Assembly (NCBI GenBank): GCA_030533445.1
Contig: CM060073.1
Location: forward strand, 42,358,428-42,422,427
Reading direction: 5' to 3'
DNA from: Cyprinodon diabolis
Lineage: Eukaryota > Chordata > Actinopteri > Cyprinodontiformes > Cyprinodontidae
DNA length: 64,000 nt
The notes beneath the pieces were generated by a model, which was not told the origin of the DNA, ran no database searches, and saw nothing but the letters and a program-made list of their open reading frames with translations. Shown here piece after piece: positions 1-12,459 of the stretch. The translations under genes were made by a program, and so were the position numbers. Numbering within the stretch: position 1 is the first letter of the stretch; every line of letters starts with the position of its first letter.

Positions 1-125
1 TTCACAGCACATTTCATATCCAGGTAATTTAAAGAGACAATTCAACCAGGTCATACGGTCAGCTTGGTTTTCTTTTTAAAGAAAACCAGATGATGCATTG
101 ACCTATTGACGTAGGACAGACCTAA
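1..125 (+). mobile_element. Fragment of a LINE-associated repeat
   Basis: This edge fragment resembles 59,255-59,360: both carry a run like 'cagcacattt/caacacatgt', then 'ccaggtcatac/ccagatcatac', 'gaaaaccag' and 'gcattgac'. It belongs to the same dispersed repeat as the LINE 3' region near 59.2-60.2 kb. It is cut by the window start, so its full extent is unknown. Confidence 0.5.
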
Positions 126-2884
126 GTCAGTTTTCATCAGAAGATTATTTGCTGTTATGGGGAAGAAACTGGATTGCAAATGTTTAGAAAGATTATTATC
201 AATTAGAAGATGAAAGGAGAGAAGATGGGCGAAAACTGTTTTCTTAAGTATTTAGAAATAAAAGGCCAGAGGTTACTGTAGTTGACCAAATGATTTGTTT
301 TTCTGTTTTCATGATTCATTTGAGGGACTAGATATGTTAAAGCTTCAATTCAATTAAATTAAAAGATAATTTTTTTAATCCCAAATGGAAAACAAACGGA
401 TGTGTTTTACCATTATCTGATCTAATATAAAAAGTTAAAAGCTTCATACTAAGAGAAAAATAAACAAACCAAAAAGGCTGAAGCGGATGAACAAAACACA
501 AATGAATGAGTTTGACTTTATTTATTTAAAGCTACAGTGTGTAATTTTCAGCGACATCTAACGTCCAGACTGAAGACCGCAGCAACATGAACATCTCCCC
601 CCCACCGCTTCTCCCCCCCAACAGTATGGCGAGCGTTACGGGACAAAATGTCTTCCACGACGTCCGCATCACCTACCTTCTCAAGTGATGAGGTTTGTTT
701 ACATAGATAATTTTACAGATAGTATTTCATTAGTCTGTGTGTTCAGTACCGTCTCAGTTCATCTCTCTCAACTTGCCGTAGTTACTTTCGAGCGTAATGG
801 GCGATCTCGCAATCGCTAGTTTGTTGGCTCTGCGCTGCCGTAGCGCAAATATGTCTGCCTCCATGGCTGCGAGACCCGCTCCTATATAATTATAAATAAC
901 GAATTCTAAGGCAACGCAAATATTAAGGTTAAGAGGCTGAGCTCGTAGATGTTGATAAATAACATAGTTATGTATAATATATTACATTTCTGACTGTATA
1001 TCCCTGTAATTATTACACACTGTAGCTTTAAGGACAGTGCATATACAAGTGCATATAAATATGCCAGATTATAGCCCATGGCTAATTTCCATCTGTAGTC
1101 CCTTCTGTAGGTTAAGTAAACAACCTAAAATAAGAAAATCAACACTGTAAGCCATTAGGGCTATGAGCAGTATAAACAGATGGGGTAATTAAATAGAAAA
1201 AAAAAATAAGAGTAAAAAGTAAAAAAAGTAAAAAGCAAAAGCAAGAAAAAAAAAAGAAAAATATTGTGATCATAAAGTGATATTTCACTAACATTAAAAA
1301 GCTGGTTAGCCAGCTAGCTAACTCTTGTGCCTAGTTTTGACTCCTGACCTCCATTCAGACTGAACTGCCAGGCCTTAATGTAATGTAAATTATGCAACAT
1401 AAGTTATATTACGTAAAGAAACGTTAAGATAAACAACAGCACTCATTTTTAGGAATTAATAAATATTAATATATTAAAACACTGAAATAAATTGTAGATG
1501 ACACATATATATGTATCTATATAATTTATTTATTTAAAATTTTCTATGTCTTTGTAAGTTGTAATTTACTCTCTCCATTCTGAAGGACTTAACAGTGATC
1601 TAATGCTCAAAAGCTAAGGATAAACCAAATCTCAAACATTTCCACAACTTTGTCCTTGCAGTGTGTCTTCGTTAATGTTATGTATTAATTAATGTTCTCT
1701 AACAAGTCTCTAATTCCTTCTCAGATCAAAGGCAGTTATAACAGAAATTCAAAGACAGACACACTTACCTCATGGGGGGTCTATGAGGGCGATTGGTTGC
1801 ACTTCATTTTTGTATATAAAGAATAAAAAATCGATTTTTTTTTCTTACTTTTCTGAGATGATTTTGGAAAAGAAAATACTAACTGTATCACTAAGTCATA
1901 AAAAAAAGAACATTAAAATCAGCACATCACAGAGGCTTAGATACTACAGTGCTTTGTCCAAATATTTTCTTAGAGTCCATTCTTCTTTTAGAAGGCAGTA
2001 TGTCTTCCCACACAAAGCTCTGAAGAGTGACATATGATGTTGACATTGACTTTGGACTTGCTTTGGGGTCATTGAGGAATAATTTGTCATTGTTCAGCAA
2101 GGACCAGACACAGAGATGAGTCTCAAATGGCCTCGCATCTGGACCTTTTGTGTTTTAACAGCGTCCCTCTTCCTCTTTTAGAACCTTAAAGTACGTATAT
2201 AATGAAAGAGCCCCGTTTCGCAGCCAGTTGGACCCATTTCATTAGCACGCCTGGGATGGGGAGCTTATTAAAAGCCTATCCCTACAGGGTTATTCTAGCC
2301 CTAGATGCACACTCTTCTTCCTCCTCCAATCGTGCTGCATGATAATAATGATTAGGTGTTGGGGCTAATGTGTTTGTCAGCTGTGTCTTGTGAAAAACTG
2401 CTGCATTATCCAAGCGGTATATGTTGTGCAGTCAGCAGAGATGGAGAGACATTCGAGGCAAGGCCACAGCCTGGTGTGATAATCAGTCACAAAGAGGGCA
2501 GCTTGATTAGAGGAAATGGACAGAGTGGAAACTTAGCATGTGTGTTTTCAGTTGTGTTTTCAGCCAGTCTTGGTGATAATGACAGCAGAACAGATGCTGA
2601 AGCAATTAGGGCATGTCGGAGGATGTTTTTCTCCGTAACCTCCTCTCCTCCCCCGTTTCATGATTTCACTTCAAAGATGTCGACAGAGTGTAAAAGTTGG
2701 GTATACTGTTTGACTCCATAAAAGCAGTTGTCAGGTTTTAAAGGAATTGGGCCTTCTGGCTGCTACAGTAGCTGAGACAACATCGTTTTAAGAACCAAAC
2801 TTACCTTTTTATTATTGTTGAGGTTCCGAAACAGGTCTAGATTGTACAGTACCGCTCTAAAGCATTCATACCCTTTAAAGCGTT
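126..2884. other. Intergenic, AT-rich, no gene seen
   Basis: No coding exon, RNA gene or clear transposon end was recognised. It holds A- and T-rich simple stretches (for example 1,195-1,260) and short palindromic AT tracts. An open frame at 2,356-2,721 has no recognisable domain and is probably chance. 2,200-2,720 is less AT-rich and non-repetitive by eye, so it is a candidate for a conserved non-coding element, but conservation cannot be judged from one sequence. Confidence 0.4.
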
Positions 2885-3195
2885 TTAGCTCATGATCTCC
2901 AAGCCAGTAACCTCTACATTTTTATTGGGATCTTTATGTGACAGACCGACACAAATAGTGTAGAAGGTAATACTGTGTTTTAACGAATCCATTTTCTGTT
3001 TTGAATATAAAAATCTTAAACACATGTTATATATGTGTTTATCCAATGAGTTTATACTTTGTGGGGCAACATTTTGCTGCAATTTCAACTCAAATTCTTT
3101 TTAGGCGTCTCTCTACCAATGTTGCACTTTTAAAAACTGAAACTTTTGGCCTACTTCTTTGCAAAATAGCCCAGATTCAGGAATAACATAGGTTT
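2885..3195 (-). mobile_element. Degenerate Tc1/mariner-like transposon fragment
   Basis: Segments match by eye the familiar fish Tc1-like element read backwards: the terminal motif with 'ttattgggatctttatgtgac', then a stretch corresponding to the transposase 3' end ('tctctaccaatgttgca', 'tctttgcaaaatagc'). No intact transposase frame remains. Confidence 0.5.
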
Positions 3196-3619
3196 TTAGG
3201 GTATGGCCTTTATAATAATAAGTTGTTAAATTCATGATGATATTTGCACAGTTTCTGTCTTTGTCCATTAAATAACATGCTGCTGTCATTTTGCACATCT
3301 CTGGTGTTGCTTCTATTTTCGCATATCCATTACTGTAACAATATCAACAGCGGTTTGTTGATTATCTATTCTCCAGATACACAGTATTTATATTGTAAAT
3401 CACTGTACAGTACATTTTTGTATTTGTTAATGTTTTTTTAACTGTCACTAATTATTTTTAATACACTTTTTAAGGTCCAGATTTGTGATTTTCTATTCTA
3501 CGTTATTCTAGTTTTGATCTAAACTATTGTAGGTGATTTGTTGTTGGACGATTTGATCTCTGCTTTATGGAGTTCTTTTAGATGTCTGCAATCCCACTTA
3601 CGCTTAGCATCTCTCCTTT

Positions 3620-3840
3620 ATGTAAATCCCTTTATTGTCCCACAATGGGGAAATTTGTTCTACATTTTGATATATCCCCTTGGAAAGCAGTGGGCTGCCA
3701 TTGTGTGGCACCTGGGGAGCAATCAGGGATTAAGGGTTTTGCTCAGTGACCTAGAGTGCATGCTGTGGGGATTGAACAGGGTATTGCAACCTTCACAGAG
3801 CACAAGTGCACTGCTCTAACCACTAGGCCAACACTCCCCT
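3620..3840 (-). mobile_element. tRNA-derived SINE
   Basis: Read on the minus strand, the element starts with a tRNA-like head: an A-box-like 'tagtggttagag' and a B-box-like stretch 'ctgttcaatcccc' about 45 bases later. It ends in a tail 'ccccattgtgggacaataaa' of the type shared with L2-like LINEs. The surrounding sequence is unrelated. It is too diverged to be a tRNA gene. Confidence 0.65.
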
Positions 3841-5589
3841 TTTACTTTAGTTTGATAGGGAGACAAAGCGCTGTCTTAAAGCTGTAACAGGGCATTCATT
3901 TATCTTTTTCCTCTTACATATTCACTGAACTGCATAACGCAATCTCACTTGGTGACATTTATAATAAAGAAATATCAAAAAATGCTTATGTGTTGTCCTA
4001 CTGTATGTTGTTCTAAGCCAACACAAATGTAAAGTGTTATCTGGGATGAACTGTTGTTAAGTTTAACTGTTAGTCCTTTCAGGTATAACTAGTCTAGAAT
4101 ATTCCTGACCAGCCCCTAGTATGGGCCAATAAAAAAAAGAGGCTTTTGGTTTTCCCTGGAACAGCTCCAGTTCTGTTTCAGACCTGCTTTTTGTACCAAG
4201 TAGCAAAAAAACCCAGTAACGACATTTTCAGGCATTTTACTCTTGCAAAGAGTAAATTGGGGATGTAATGCTAAAACATTTTGAGATAAAGCATCTTGCT
4301 CACCAAGCACATTTGTTAGGTTAATGCTCTGCTCTTTCTCAGTGCCAATCAGGTTAGTTGGCAGCTCTCTCATTTCAGTCCTGAAGACAATTATGCACAG
4401 AAAAGCATTAAACCTGCTTTAGAGATTTGTAGAATTTTCTGCAGAAAGTCTGTAAAGCACCTGGCTGTTGAATGGATTACGTCTGTGTTTTTACTTTAAC
4501 TTGTTAAAACATGGTCAGGCTTCAGTTTTCTGTTGCTTTACTCTTTTACAGTGAGATTCAGCTAGATTATTATAGTTAGGAGAACTTAATGGAAATAAGG
4601 ATGCAATTTAAGATGTATGCCAGAATGTTGATTTAGAATATCACATTTAGACTGACCCATAATATGTAGAAGATTACTTGCACTGAATAAACAAAAGCTG
4701 TTGTTACAGGGAAGGTAAAAAGGCACTATTATCTGCTAATTGAGTCATGGGGTTCTTGCTTTTTTTTAAATGAGATTATAAGCCAAATAAAGGCCGATCC
4801 CTTCCAGTCTTTTGGGACCATGGGAGCCTGGAGATCCCAGGAGCTTCGCCACACAGGTTCCTAATCCCTGTCATTAACTCAGCTGTACTAAGAAAACCCA
4901 CTAACCAGTCAACCACTACCCTGTCATCATCCCTTTCCATTGTCCCCTAATGTCTTCCACAATGTCCTCTCTTTCATTTGCCACATCTGTCTTCTTTGCT
5001 TCCTGTTGTGTTATTGTTTCCTAAATCTTCCAATAGGTTTCCTTTTTGAGCTTCCTGATGCATGCAGGTGACTGTCAAATCTCCCAAGTGTCACGTTTGA
5101 ATCCAGGTTGTCTGCTAAATAAATAGCTTATATTATACAAGTTCATAAATAGGGGCCGGAGAAGCATCTTCGCTGTAATGTCCCATTGTAGAACATCCTG
5201 TCGTGCATGCTGTTTTGGCCACTGACCCAAACAGAGACACATAACAGTCTTTGATGGGTATGAGGGTGGTGAAGAAGAAAGGAGGGGAAACACCTTGCAA
5301 ACTCCTTGTCCCAGGGAAGGACAAGCAGAAGGAAACCACTGGGCAGCTGTTTTAGGGAGATTCATTTGCTATCTTCTGGCTTACCTGCCTTCTTCCGCTT
5401 TATCCCTAAGTGTTTAATCAGTTTACAGTGCCATGCAAAAATAAACTTAATGTGGCAAACCAAGGATATAAATACTTTATTGGTTATTTTCCTCCTTTAT
5501 TTTTCCCAAAACAGCTGGGGCAAGAGATGTGATTCCACCCGAGGTGTCAAAAGTATTCATGTTTATTAATAGTATAAATCCTACTGTTT
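3841..5589. other. Intergenic, no gene seen
   Basis: No recognisable gene or element boundary. Open frames on both strands around 5,075-5,569 overlap one another, lack domains and are likely chance. The region is AT-rich with no notable repeat. Confidence 0.35.
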
Positions 5590-6510
5590 AAAAACACTTT
5601 TGTAGAAGTTAAGAGCATCAGCTTAAGCTTTTTACTCAAGTAAAAGTGTAAAAGTACCATTTTTAAAACTATGTTCTTTGAGTATAAAAGTAAAAGTAAT
5701 GCAAGATAAAAATGTTAAGGAAAGATGCTTTAAACTTTATTTTTATGAATGTCTTACATTACCCTATTGGAGAAACATTTTCTACAATTCTGGATGATAA
5801 CTTCCTTATACGTAATTTTCTTAATTTTATAACTAATGGCAACAGTGTCAAATTTATGTTATGGTTCACCCCTTTTGGATTACCTAAGTCTAAGTTTTGT
5901 TTTGTTGATCTTTGTTTTATTTTCCGTTTTTATTTAAACAGTCTTGAGTTATTCTCTGTTGCCCCCCTTGTCCCTGTCTCCTTTCTCCTAGCTCCCTATC
6001 AACTGATTATCCCAGTCTTTGTTCTGCCTCCCATATATACTCCCCCTATGCAGTTCTTCAGTTCTGGTTTCTTGTAGTTTCTTGGTTTTCAATGTGCGTT
6101 TTCTCCTGGCGTCTCTGTTTGATTCTTGGATTTTGTTTCTGTTATCTTTTTTAATTAAAAAAAAACCTATAAGAACTCATCTCTGCCTCCCTCATCTTTG
6201 CATTTGGTTCTTTAACAAACCTCCACCCCCATGCTGACAATTTAACTTTGCATCATCTTGATGGACTATTTCTTTTGGTATTTGGCGACCAACAAATTGG
6301 TGCCTCACCAGGTCTAACCCCAAAGAAATTCATCGTCTGAATGAAAACAAATTATTTTGATCTTTTGTGTTTTTTTAAATACCAGTAGTAGAAAGTAGAA
6401 GTAAAAGTTGTCTAAAAAATGATAACTCCAGTAAAGTATAGATAGCCAAAATTTTTCTACTTAAGTAAGGTAATGAAGTATTTGTACTTTGTTACTTGAA
6501 ACCTCTGGTA
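5590..6510. repeat. Fish dispersed repeat with 'actcaagtaaaagt' ends, split by an LTR insertion
   Basis: The left part (5,625-5,720) has 'tactcaagtaaaagtgtaaa' and the right part (6,395-6,508) has 'ctacttaagtaaggtaatga' followed by 'tttgtactttgttacttg'. These are the two halves of a dispersed repeat type also seen near 20.8-21.6 kb and 39.2-40.1 kb. A probable solo LTR (5,857-6,239) lies inside and separates the halves. Confidence 0.5.
5857..6239 (+). mobile_element. Probable solo LTR (383 bp)
   Basis: The segment begins TGTTATGG and ends CTGACA (TG...CA termini). It is flanked by the 5-bp direct repeat ATTTA (5,852-5,856 and 6,240-6,244), as expected for an LTR retrotransposon insertion reduced by LTR-LTR recombination. 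Inside is a pyrimidine-rich stretch and a TATA-like 'ccatatatactccc'. No gag or pol sequence is adjacent. The superfamily (Gypsy, Pao or other) cannot be decided. The duplication could also arise by chance in AT-rich DNA. Confidence 0.5.
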
Positions 6511-6842
6511 GAGATTAATAATTTTTTTTTTCATGTTTGTACACACTAAGGTTGAGGCACGTTCAGTAAAGTGTGTACAGATGCATCTGATGCTACTGCT
6601 GCTCCTGTGTTCAATGGCAGACAGTGGCTTTGCTATATTTGCTGTGTTAAGTGGTTAAAAAACAGTTTTAATACATCGTTAAGGGAGAATGTCCACCTCA
6701 AAATTTTGTTTGTACAGTAGGTTCGTCAAGATTACGAAACTGCCTTAAAATATTATTTCGCTGTCGGAGCAGCGCACACCCCACACAGTCTGATAGCTGG
6801 AGATAAACTCTGTTCCAACAAACCATCAGAAGGACATTTTTT

Positions 6843-7017
<175 letters not shown>

Positions 7018-8059
7018 ATACGCCTTCTTCACTAAAACAATACAATTTCAATACAATGTCAATGCCAACTATATACATAGGTCCAGTTTGACATTAGACT
7101 CTAGGTTTAAGTGGAGTTTTCCTTTTCAGCTGTGTCAGTTTCTTATTTTTATTGTGTGACTTGGGCCTAGCACTCCAGCGTGATCTCAGCAAGAGTAAAA
7201 CTGCTGCCCCTTCACCTTCATTATAGTATCAGAAGTCTCTTCCTTTAATAAATCCACTTACCTCACCTCAGAGCAGTCCTGGATTACTCATTTGGATCTA
7301 GAGGAAACGTATAGACAAAGACTATATGACAGTGGGTTACTCATTAGCTGGGAAGTGAGGGCTTCCAATGCCAAAATGAAACAATGGAGCAGACTTCTCA
7401 AGACAAACATTTTTTATGATCGGGTGAAGGGTCTCTTTAGAGAAATTTTGGCTGTTTGTGACCCCTAACTTAATTTCTTAATGAAGCTCACTTGAGTGGG
7501 TCTGGGTCAGCCACGTCGAGGACTACGGCCTTCGTACATGGGTCGTGCGTGCTGACCGGTGCGTCACCTGTACGCCCCCATGACCTATTTTTTAAACGAA
7601 ATTATCAAATAAATATTTACCATAGGAGATTTGTCATTTTAAAATAACCACAGGTCCATTTTAAATCTTAAGTCTAAAAGGAAGGAAAAAACATTTTTTG
7701 GTTGCTAATATTTTTGGAAAATGTCATTTTAAAAACCAAAAATTGTCCTCCCTAAAATGCTAAAAAAGAGTTTTGGTTTAAATTAGAGTCAATTTATTTT
7801 GTGAATTTGAAACATATAATTGTCGGTCCTAATTATTACACTAGTTTATAACTGCAAACAACACAAAACCTATATTTAACTAAATTTAAAACAGGTTTCT
7901 AATATTTTCAGAGAGTTATGTTAAAAAGATTCCCACTTAAAATCCAATTATAGATTTTTGTTATATTTAGAGTTTTTTGTGGAAATTCAGTGATAGAGAA
8001 ATGCTATATCTATATTTCAAAAACCTAGATTGCACTACATCATATTTAGCCAAAGTGAG
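7018..8059. other. Intergenic, no gene seen
   Basis: AT-rich sequence without recognised genes. A short CpG-bearing patch lies at 7,495-7,580, in contrast to the A/T-rich flanks. I cannot assign it. Confidence 0.35.
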
Positions 8060-8118
8060 GAAGTTTCTAAAGAGCCACTTGCAGCTCCAGAGCCACAGGT
8101 TGCAGACCCCTGACATAA
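8060..8118 (-). mobile_element. End of a hAT-like non-autonomous repeat (tentative)
   Basis: Read on the minus strand this starts 'caggggtctgcaacctgtgg' and continues with 'gctctggagctgcaagtggc'. That is the familiar end of a dispersed vertebrate hAT-type repeat, with CAGGGGTC as the inverted-repeat tip. I did not find the partner end, so the boundary and length are unknown. Confidence 0.45.
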
Positions 8119-8621
8119 CTCATTAGACATTAATTGAAAGTGTAGTGTTTTGGTTTCCAGTTTATTACCTCTGCCAAGGAGGTTAGGTTTTTGGGGAGTT
8201 TCTGTTTTTCTTTCAGTGTATAGTACAACTTGAAAAGTTAGGCATGGATTATAATGATTTTTTTTTTTACCACAGAAACAAATGGTAATGATCCACATCA
8301 TGAGTGAGTTTAAGCTATAGGTCTAAGTTACAATTTGGTGCAAAGTTTGCTGTGTGAAGGTCTGTGCTTTCTAAGTGCTTTTGTAGTTTTTTTTAGATTT
8401 CTGCTCATAGCCCTTCTGAAAGTCTGCGATATGAAAAGATGCACTGCCATTTTGCAAAGTGTAATCATGAGCAAAAAAAGGTTTGTCTTAACAGCAGACA
8501 GTGCCCTCAGGGAATCAGCACACTGTGCTTTGCTAAAGCATTTGGACGTGCTGAACCATTTCATTTTGTCATGCTACTATCACACAAACAGAATTCACTG
8601 CAGTTTTTGCATTTTTTTTGG

Positions 8622-8945
8622 GTGAAAGTGGCGTTGCATGTAGGAGTTTGCCCTGAAATCGAAGGGTTGACGGTTCAAGCCCCGACTCCAACTTTCAGTG
8701 TCGTTGTGTCCTTGGGCAAGACACTTCACCTGCATTGTCTACTGATGGTGGTCAGACGGCCTGGTGGCGCCAGTGTACGGCAGCCCCGCTTCTGTCAGTG
8801 AGCCCCAGGGCAACTGTGGCTACAATGTAGCTTGCCACCATCAGTGTGTGTGTGTGAATGGGTGAATGAATGTAGTGTAGGCGCTTTGGTCAAGTCTCCT
8901 AACTTGAATAAAGGCGCTATATAAGTACATGCCATTTACCATTTT
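8622..8945 (+). mobile_element. tRNA-derived SINE, long-body family
   Basis: The head carries a B-box-like 'ggttcaagcccc' (~8,671). The body carries 'ccttgggcaagacacttcac', 'ctacaatgtagcttgccacc' and a TG run. The 3' end is 'ggcgctatataagtacatgc' followed by 'catttaccattt'. A second copy of the same family lies in opposite orientation at 35,739-36,005. Open frames here are by-products of the repeat. Confidence 0.85.
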
Positions 8946-9009
8946 AATCCAGCAGTAAAATAGTGTGTCATCTGAAAGTCTGAATATGTCTCTCCCTGAT
9001 TTGTTCAGC

Positions 9010-9290
9010 TAACGGCTGAATCTTTACTTCGTAAAAAGTTATTATTATCAGTTCAATTTTGAATTTCTATTTTTAGCCAGGCCACATATTCTTTTTTTGT
9101 TGTTGTTGTAGCTCTGGCTGTATGTTTAGAGCTGCTGTCCTGCTGGATGTCATAACTACCCTGCTCTCTTTTTTCTTCCATGCTTTAGTCTAGTTTAACT
9201 CCAGGACTGGCCTTCATTGATGCCTTTTACTGTTTTAAAAAACTAAACCAGTTCACTCATTTCATTGTACTGAAAGTCTTTATTGTTTCA
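9010..9290 (-). mobile_element. Degenerate Tc1/mariner-like relic
   Basis: The stretch 'ctctggctgtatgtttagag' followed by 'tgtcctgctgg' matches the reverse of the fish Tc1-like transposase region. The frame is destroyed and only this portion is recognisable. Confidence 0.45.
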
Positions 9291-10926
9291 AATATGTAAT
9301 CTGCTGGTCCAAAGCGGTTGAAGTGCAGTGTAGAGTGGCCTGTTGCTTTTAGAACCTAGAAGTTACAGACCAGCGCCCCTAGTGGCTTAAAGTTGCAGTG
9401 TCTCTTGAAACCCCTTTTATTTCATTTATTTAGGGGTGGGCTTGATATGTTATAAGTAAATTTTTCTTTTTGATGCTACTTTAACATATTGTTTGAATAT
9501 CATGCCAAATATGACCCTCTTCTCGTCTTTCCATTTTAATCATTTGAGCTACCCTGTTTAATTATTGTTTATTAGAAGTGTATTGAATGTAATAACAGAG
9601 ATGGAAATGCAAGTTAATTATCCAGCTGTGTTTTTTATTATAATTATTGTTGTCCTATACCTTGATTTAGCAATAACCACCTTTGTCATTGGCTTGGGCA
9701 CCTGAGTCCAACATTTTCAGCTCATAAAGCACTCCTTCTGAGCTACTCTGATCTTCCTCTGTGGTAAGAGTTAAGACAAAAGTTCATAGCATTTATTATT
9801 ATGGCTCTTTTTTTCAAACCAGTCGAAATAAGGGGAACAGCCTTGTCATGTAAGATTAGAGTTGTGCTTTATCTTCCCATTTTTCTAAGATGAACTTCAG
9901 AGCCTGACATTTTGTCCTAAACTAACACAGCTTTAAACTTCTGTTCCTTTGTCTTCTCCATGCTGTTTTTCACCAACATTCACACCTCTATCCCACTTCA
10001 AATAAACCCAGAGGTCACAGATTAAACCTAAAGTGACTTATCTCCTTCAGACCGGAGATGGCACATGCCCGCTGCAGATGTCACCACGCTTTCCTTTCTC
10101 TATCTTCTCTCAGCTCAACTAAGATAAATATCCCACACTGCAGTTCTTACAAAACCCGAAACAGCTACGATTTCTGTCTGGACGGCCACATTTTCTCCTG
10201 GTGCGAACAGCAGGGTAATTTCAGCAGCAGATCAAAAGCAGCCACAGCTGTGGAAGGGGACACATGTGGTCCAACGCTGCGAACAGAAAACTCTGCAGCT
10301 CATAGCAACTACGTCTGTTGCAGGGCTGATGTAACTGAATGTGAAACAAAAGGGAATCATGTTTAGTTTTAAATGCATTACATATGGACAGCCATGTAGA
10401 CCGAGGAAGATCTCAATCCTCCTCCTCAGAATCAGCAGCAGGACTTTATCTAGGCACCTTTTAAATGCTGCAATTAGCAAGTGAGGCTGGGGTCAGGGTA
10501 AATGTGTGTGGGTGTGTGTGTGTGTGTCTGTGTGTGGTGGGGGTGCTCTGAAGATATCCGAGATGATGGTATAATCTGACCATCTGTTTCTTATCTGCCT
10601 CCTTTATTTTTATTTAATTTGCAAATTTATTTGCGAAAAGGATTCTGGGCTTGCAAGCACCAGGCGTCAATCCTATCCCCTGGGGGATGAAACCGAGGTG
10701 GGACCCTACAGCTGAGTTTCCGTGGATCGAGTAAGAGCAGAGGAGTCATAAAATGTCAGTAAAGGTTCTTCAAGGAGGACGTGTCCTTTTCAATTAAAAA
10801 TCCAACCTCAAATCTTTTATACATGACAGGAAAGTATTTAATAGAAAAAATAGATATAGAAAAAAGACAAATGAAGTGAATAAAAGAAATACGGTTTGGG
10901 CTGAGCCCTGTTAGAATAAAGATTAA
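9291..10926. other. Intergenic, no gene seen; TG repeat
   Basis: A (TG)n run lies at ~10,501-10,536. 9,960-10,480 has balanced base composition and an open frame of 102 codons (10,058-10,366, +) with no recognisable domain and an overlapping frame on the other strand. 10,640-10,740 is also non-repetitive and richer in GC. Both could be conserved non-coding DNA, but that is untested. Confidence 0.35.
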
Positions 10927-11297
10927 GGCCCCGTCCACACGAAGCCGAACCCTGGCCTAAACGCAAAAATTTTTCACCAAACCGGCCTCTCATCCATACG
11001 AAGCCGGCATATGGAACAGAGCAATATCGACGACATAGTTCAGCACCTGAATTTGACTGAACCACGAAAATGGACCCACAGGGCAACCATGTATAAACAT
11101 TAGTGCGCATGCCCAACATTTCGTCGCCTATTTTTGCTTTGGCACGACAGCACCACTTACAGGCCTGGCATACATTTTGCAGCGTTTTCATGCATTCTTG
11201 TGGACGATCACATTTATTTTACGTCTCCGTCTTTACGACAAACGTTCTGGAAAATATTAGCGTTTCATGTTCGTTTTGACTTCGTGTGGACGGGGCC
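10927..11297. mobile_element. PIF/Harbinger-type MITE (371 bp)
   Basis: Terminal inverted repeats GGCCCCGTCCACACGAAG (left) and its complement at the right end (CTTCGTGTGGACGGGGCC) are perfect over 18 bp. The element is flanked by TAA on both sides (10,924-10,926 and 11,298-11,300). A 3-bp TWA target duplication with GG-starting termini is the signature of PIF/Harbinger elements. No transposase frame is present, so it is non-autonomous. It is clearly richer in CpG than its flanks. Confidence 0.85.
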
Positions 11298-11689
11298 TAA
11301 GTATCTGTAAGGCTAGACTCCCAAAAGCCACCACTGAGATCTCCATGTACAACAGAAATGAGCAGTCACTCACCGTGGGCTGATAAGATGTGATGCATAG
11401 AGCCCCTTCTTTCATCAAGCATACTTCCAGCGCATTTAGGAATAATCCACACTGAGTACCTGTGAAACAGCTCCTTGCTATCAACACTTTAACAGCAGCA
11501 TTTGCAGTGATTATCCTTCCCAAATGTTCTGTAAATAATTAAGAAATCCGCTCAACCCTTTTTTCTTTTATCCACTGAGAATAATTCTTCTCAGCTGTTT
11601 AGGAATCTGATTGCAGTTAGAGTGCAAAAAAAACCAAAACACTTTCTTTGAACTTTTTTATGTTTTAACAATTTGGGGGGTTGTGTAGC

Positions 11690-12450
11690 AGATCAACACA
11701 GATAAAAAAAAAAGTAAAGGATGATGATTTAACAGCTATAAATCTGATAAGAAGGGCTTGGTGAGGTATCAAGGCCCTAAAAGTCAGTGGCAAGTAGTTA
11801 CCACCTTTTCTGCCAAAAATAAATGCAAGCCTTTTTTTCTCAAAGCTTAAACTTTAAACTTGAATAAAGCTATTGCTGAACAGTGTATCCAAGTATTGCT
11901 GCATGAAAGTTCAGCAAAATTCACCGGTTTTAGTTCCCCTATTTCATCCACTGAGGGATGCATTTTAAGATCATTTTGTTACTTTAAATTGCTATAATTG
12001 CCAATAAGTAACCTTAGGGTAATCAAAAATAACCACTAAGTAACCTTAGGGTTTCACTAAATAACATCAGGGTTACTAAGAGGCATGTTCTTATTTTATG
12101 ATAAACTTATGTTGATTCTATTTAGCTATATTTCTGTTTTATGTACGTACTTGTGTTTCACAGTTTTTATTTTTTGTTATCATATGTACTGCGCTTTTGC
12201 CTTATTTATCTAAATAAAGCGTTTAGATAAATAATAAATCAAACATTTATAGAGCATTTAGATGTAATGTTGTAGAAAAAAAGGTGAAAAATTCTGTTTT
12301 TCTTTATGTAAAAATGAACCAAAGGAACAGATACAATCCCAAATGTTAGCCTCATAAGCAGCCATAATTATCTATTGCTGATTTGTCATGCAGTGTTATT
12401 GATTGTTTACGTCCTAATGTTCTTGAAGCCTGTAAAGAAATACATAGATT
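11690..12450 (+). repeat. Tandem duplication, copy 1 (~760 bp)
   Basis: Begins 'gcagatcaacacagat', contains 'aaggatgatgatttaacagc', 'aggtatcaaggccc' and a cluster of 'agtaacctTAGGGT' motifs, and ends near 'ttcttgaagcctgtaaagaaa'. The same order of motifs returns 770 bp downstream in copy 2. No coding content is seen. Confidence 0.8.
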
Positions 12451-12459
12451 TTATGTGGC

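Noticed and set aside
2356..2721. 121-codon open frame
   Set aside because: No domain, no splice context and no codon bias different from the surroundings. Likely chance.
8655..8700. Possible tRNA gene (B-box-like sequence)
   Set aside because: The B box belongs to a SINE head. No cloverleaf with intact stems and anticodon loop could be formed.
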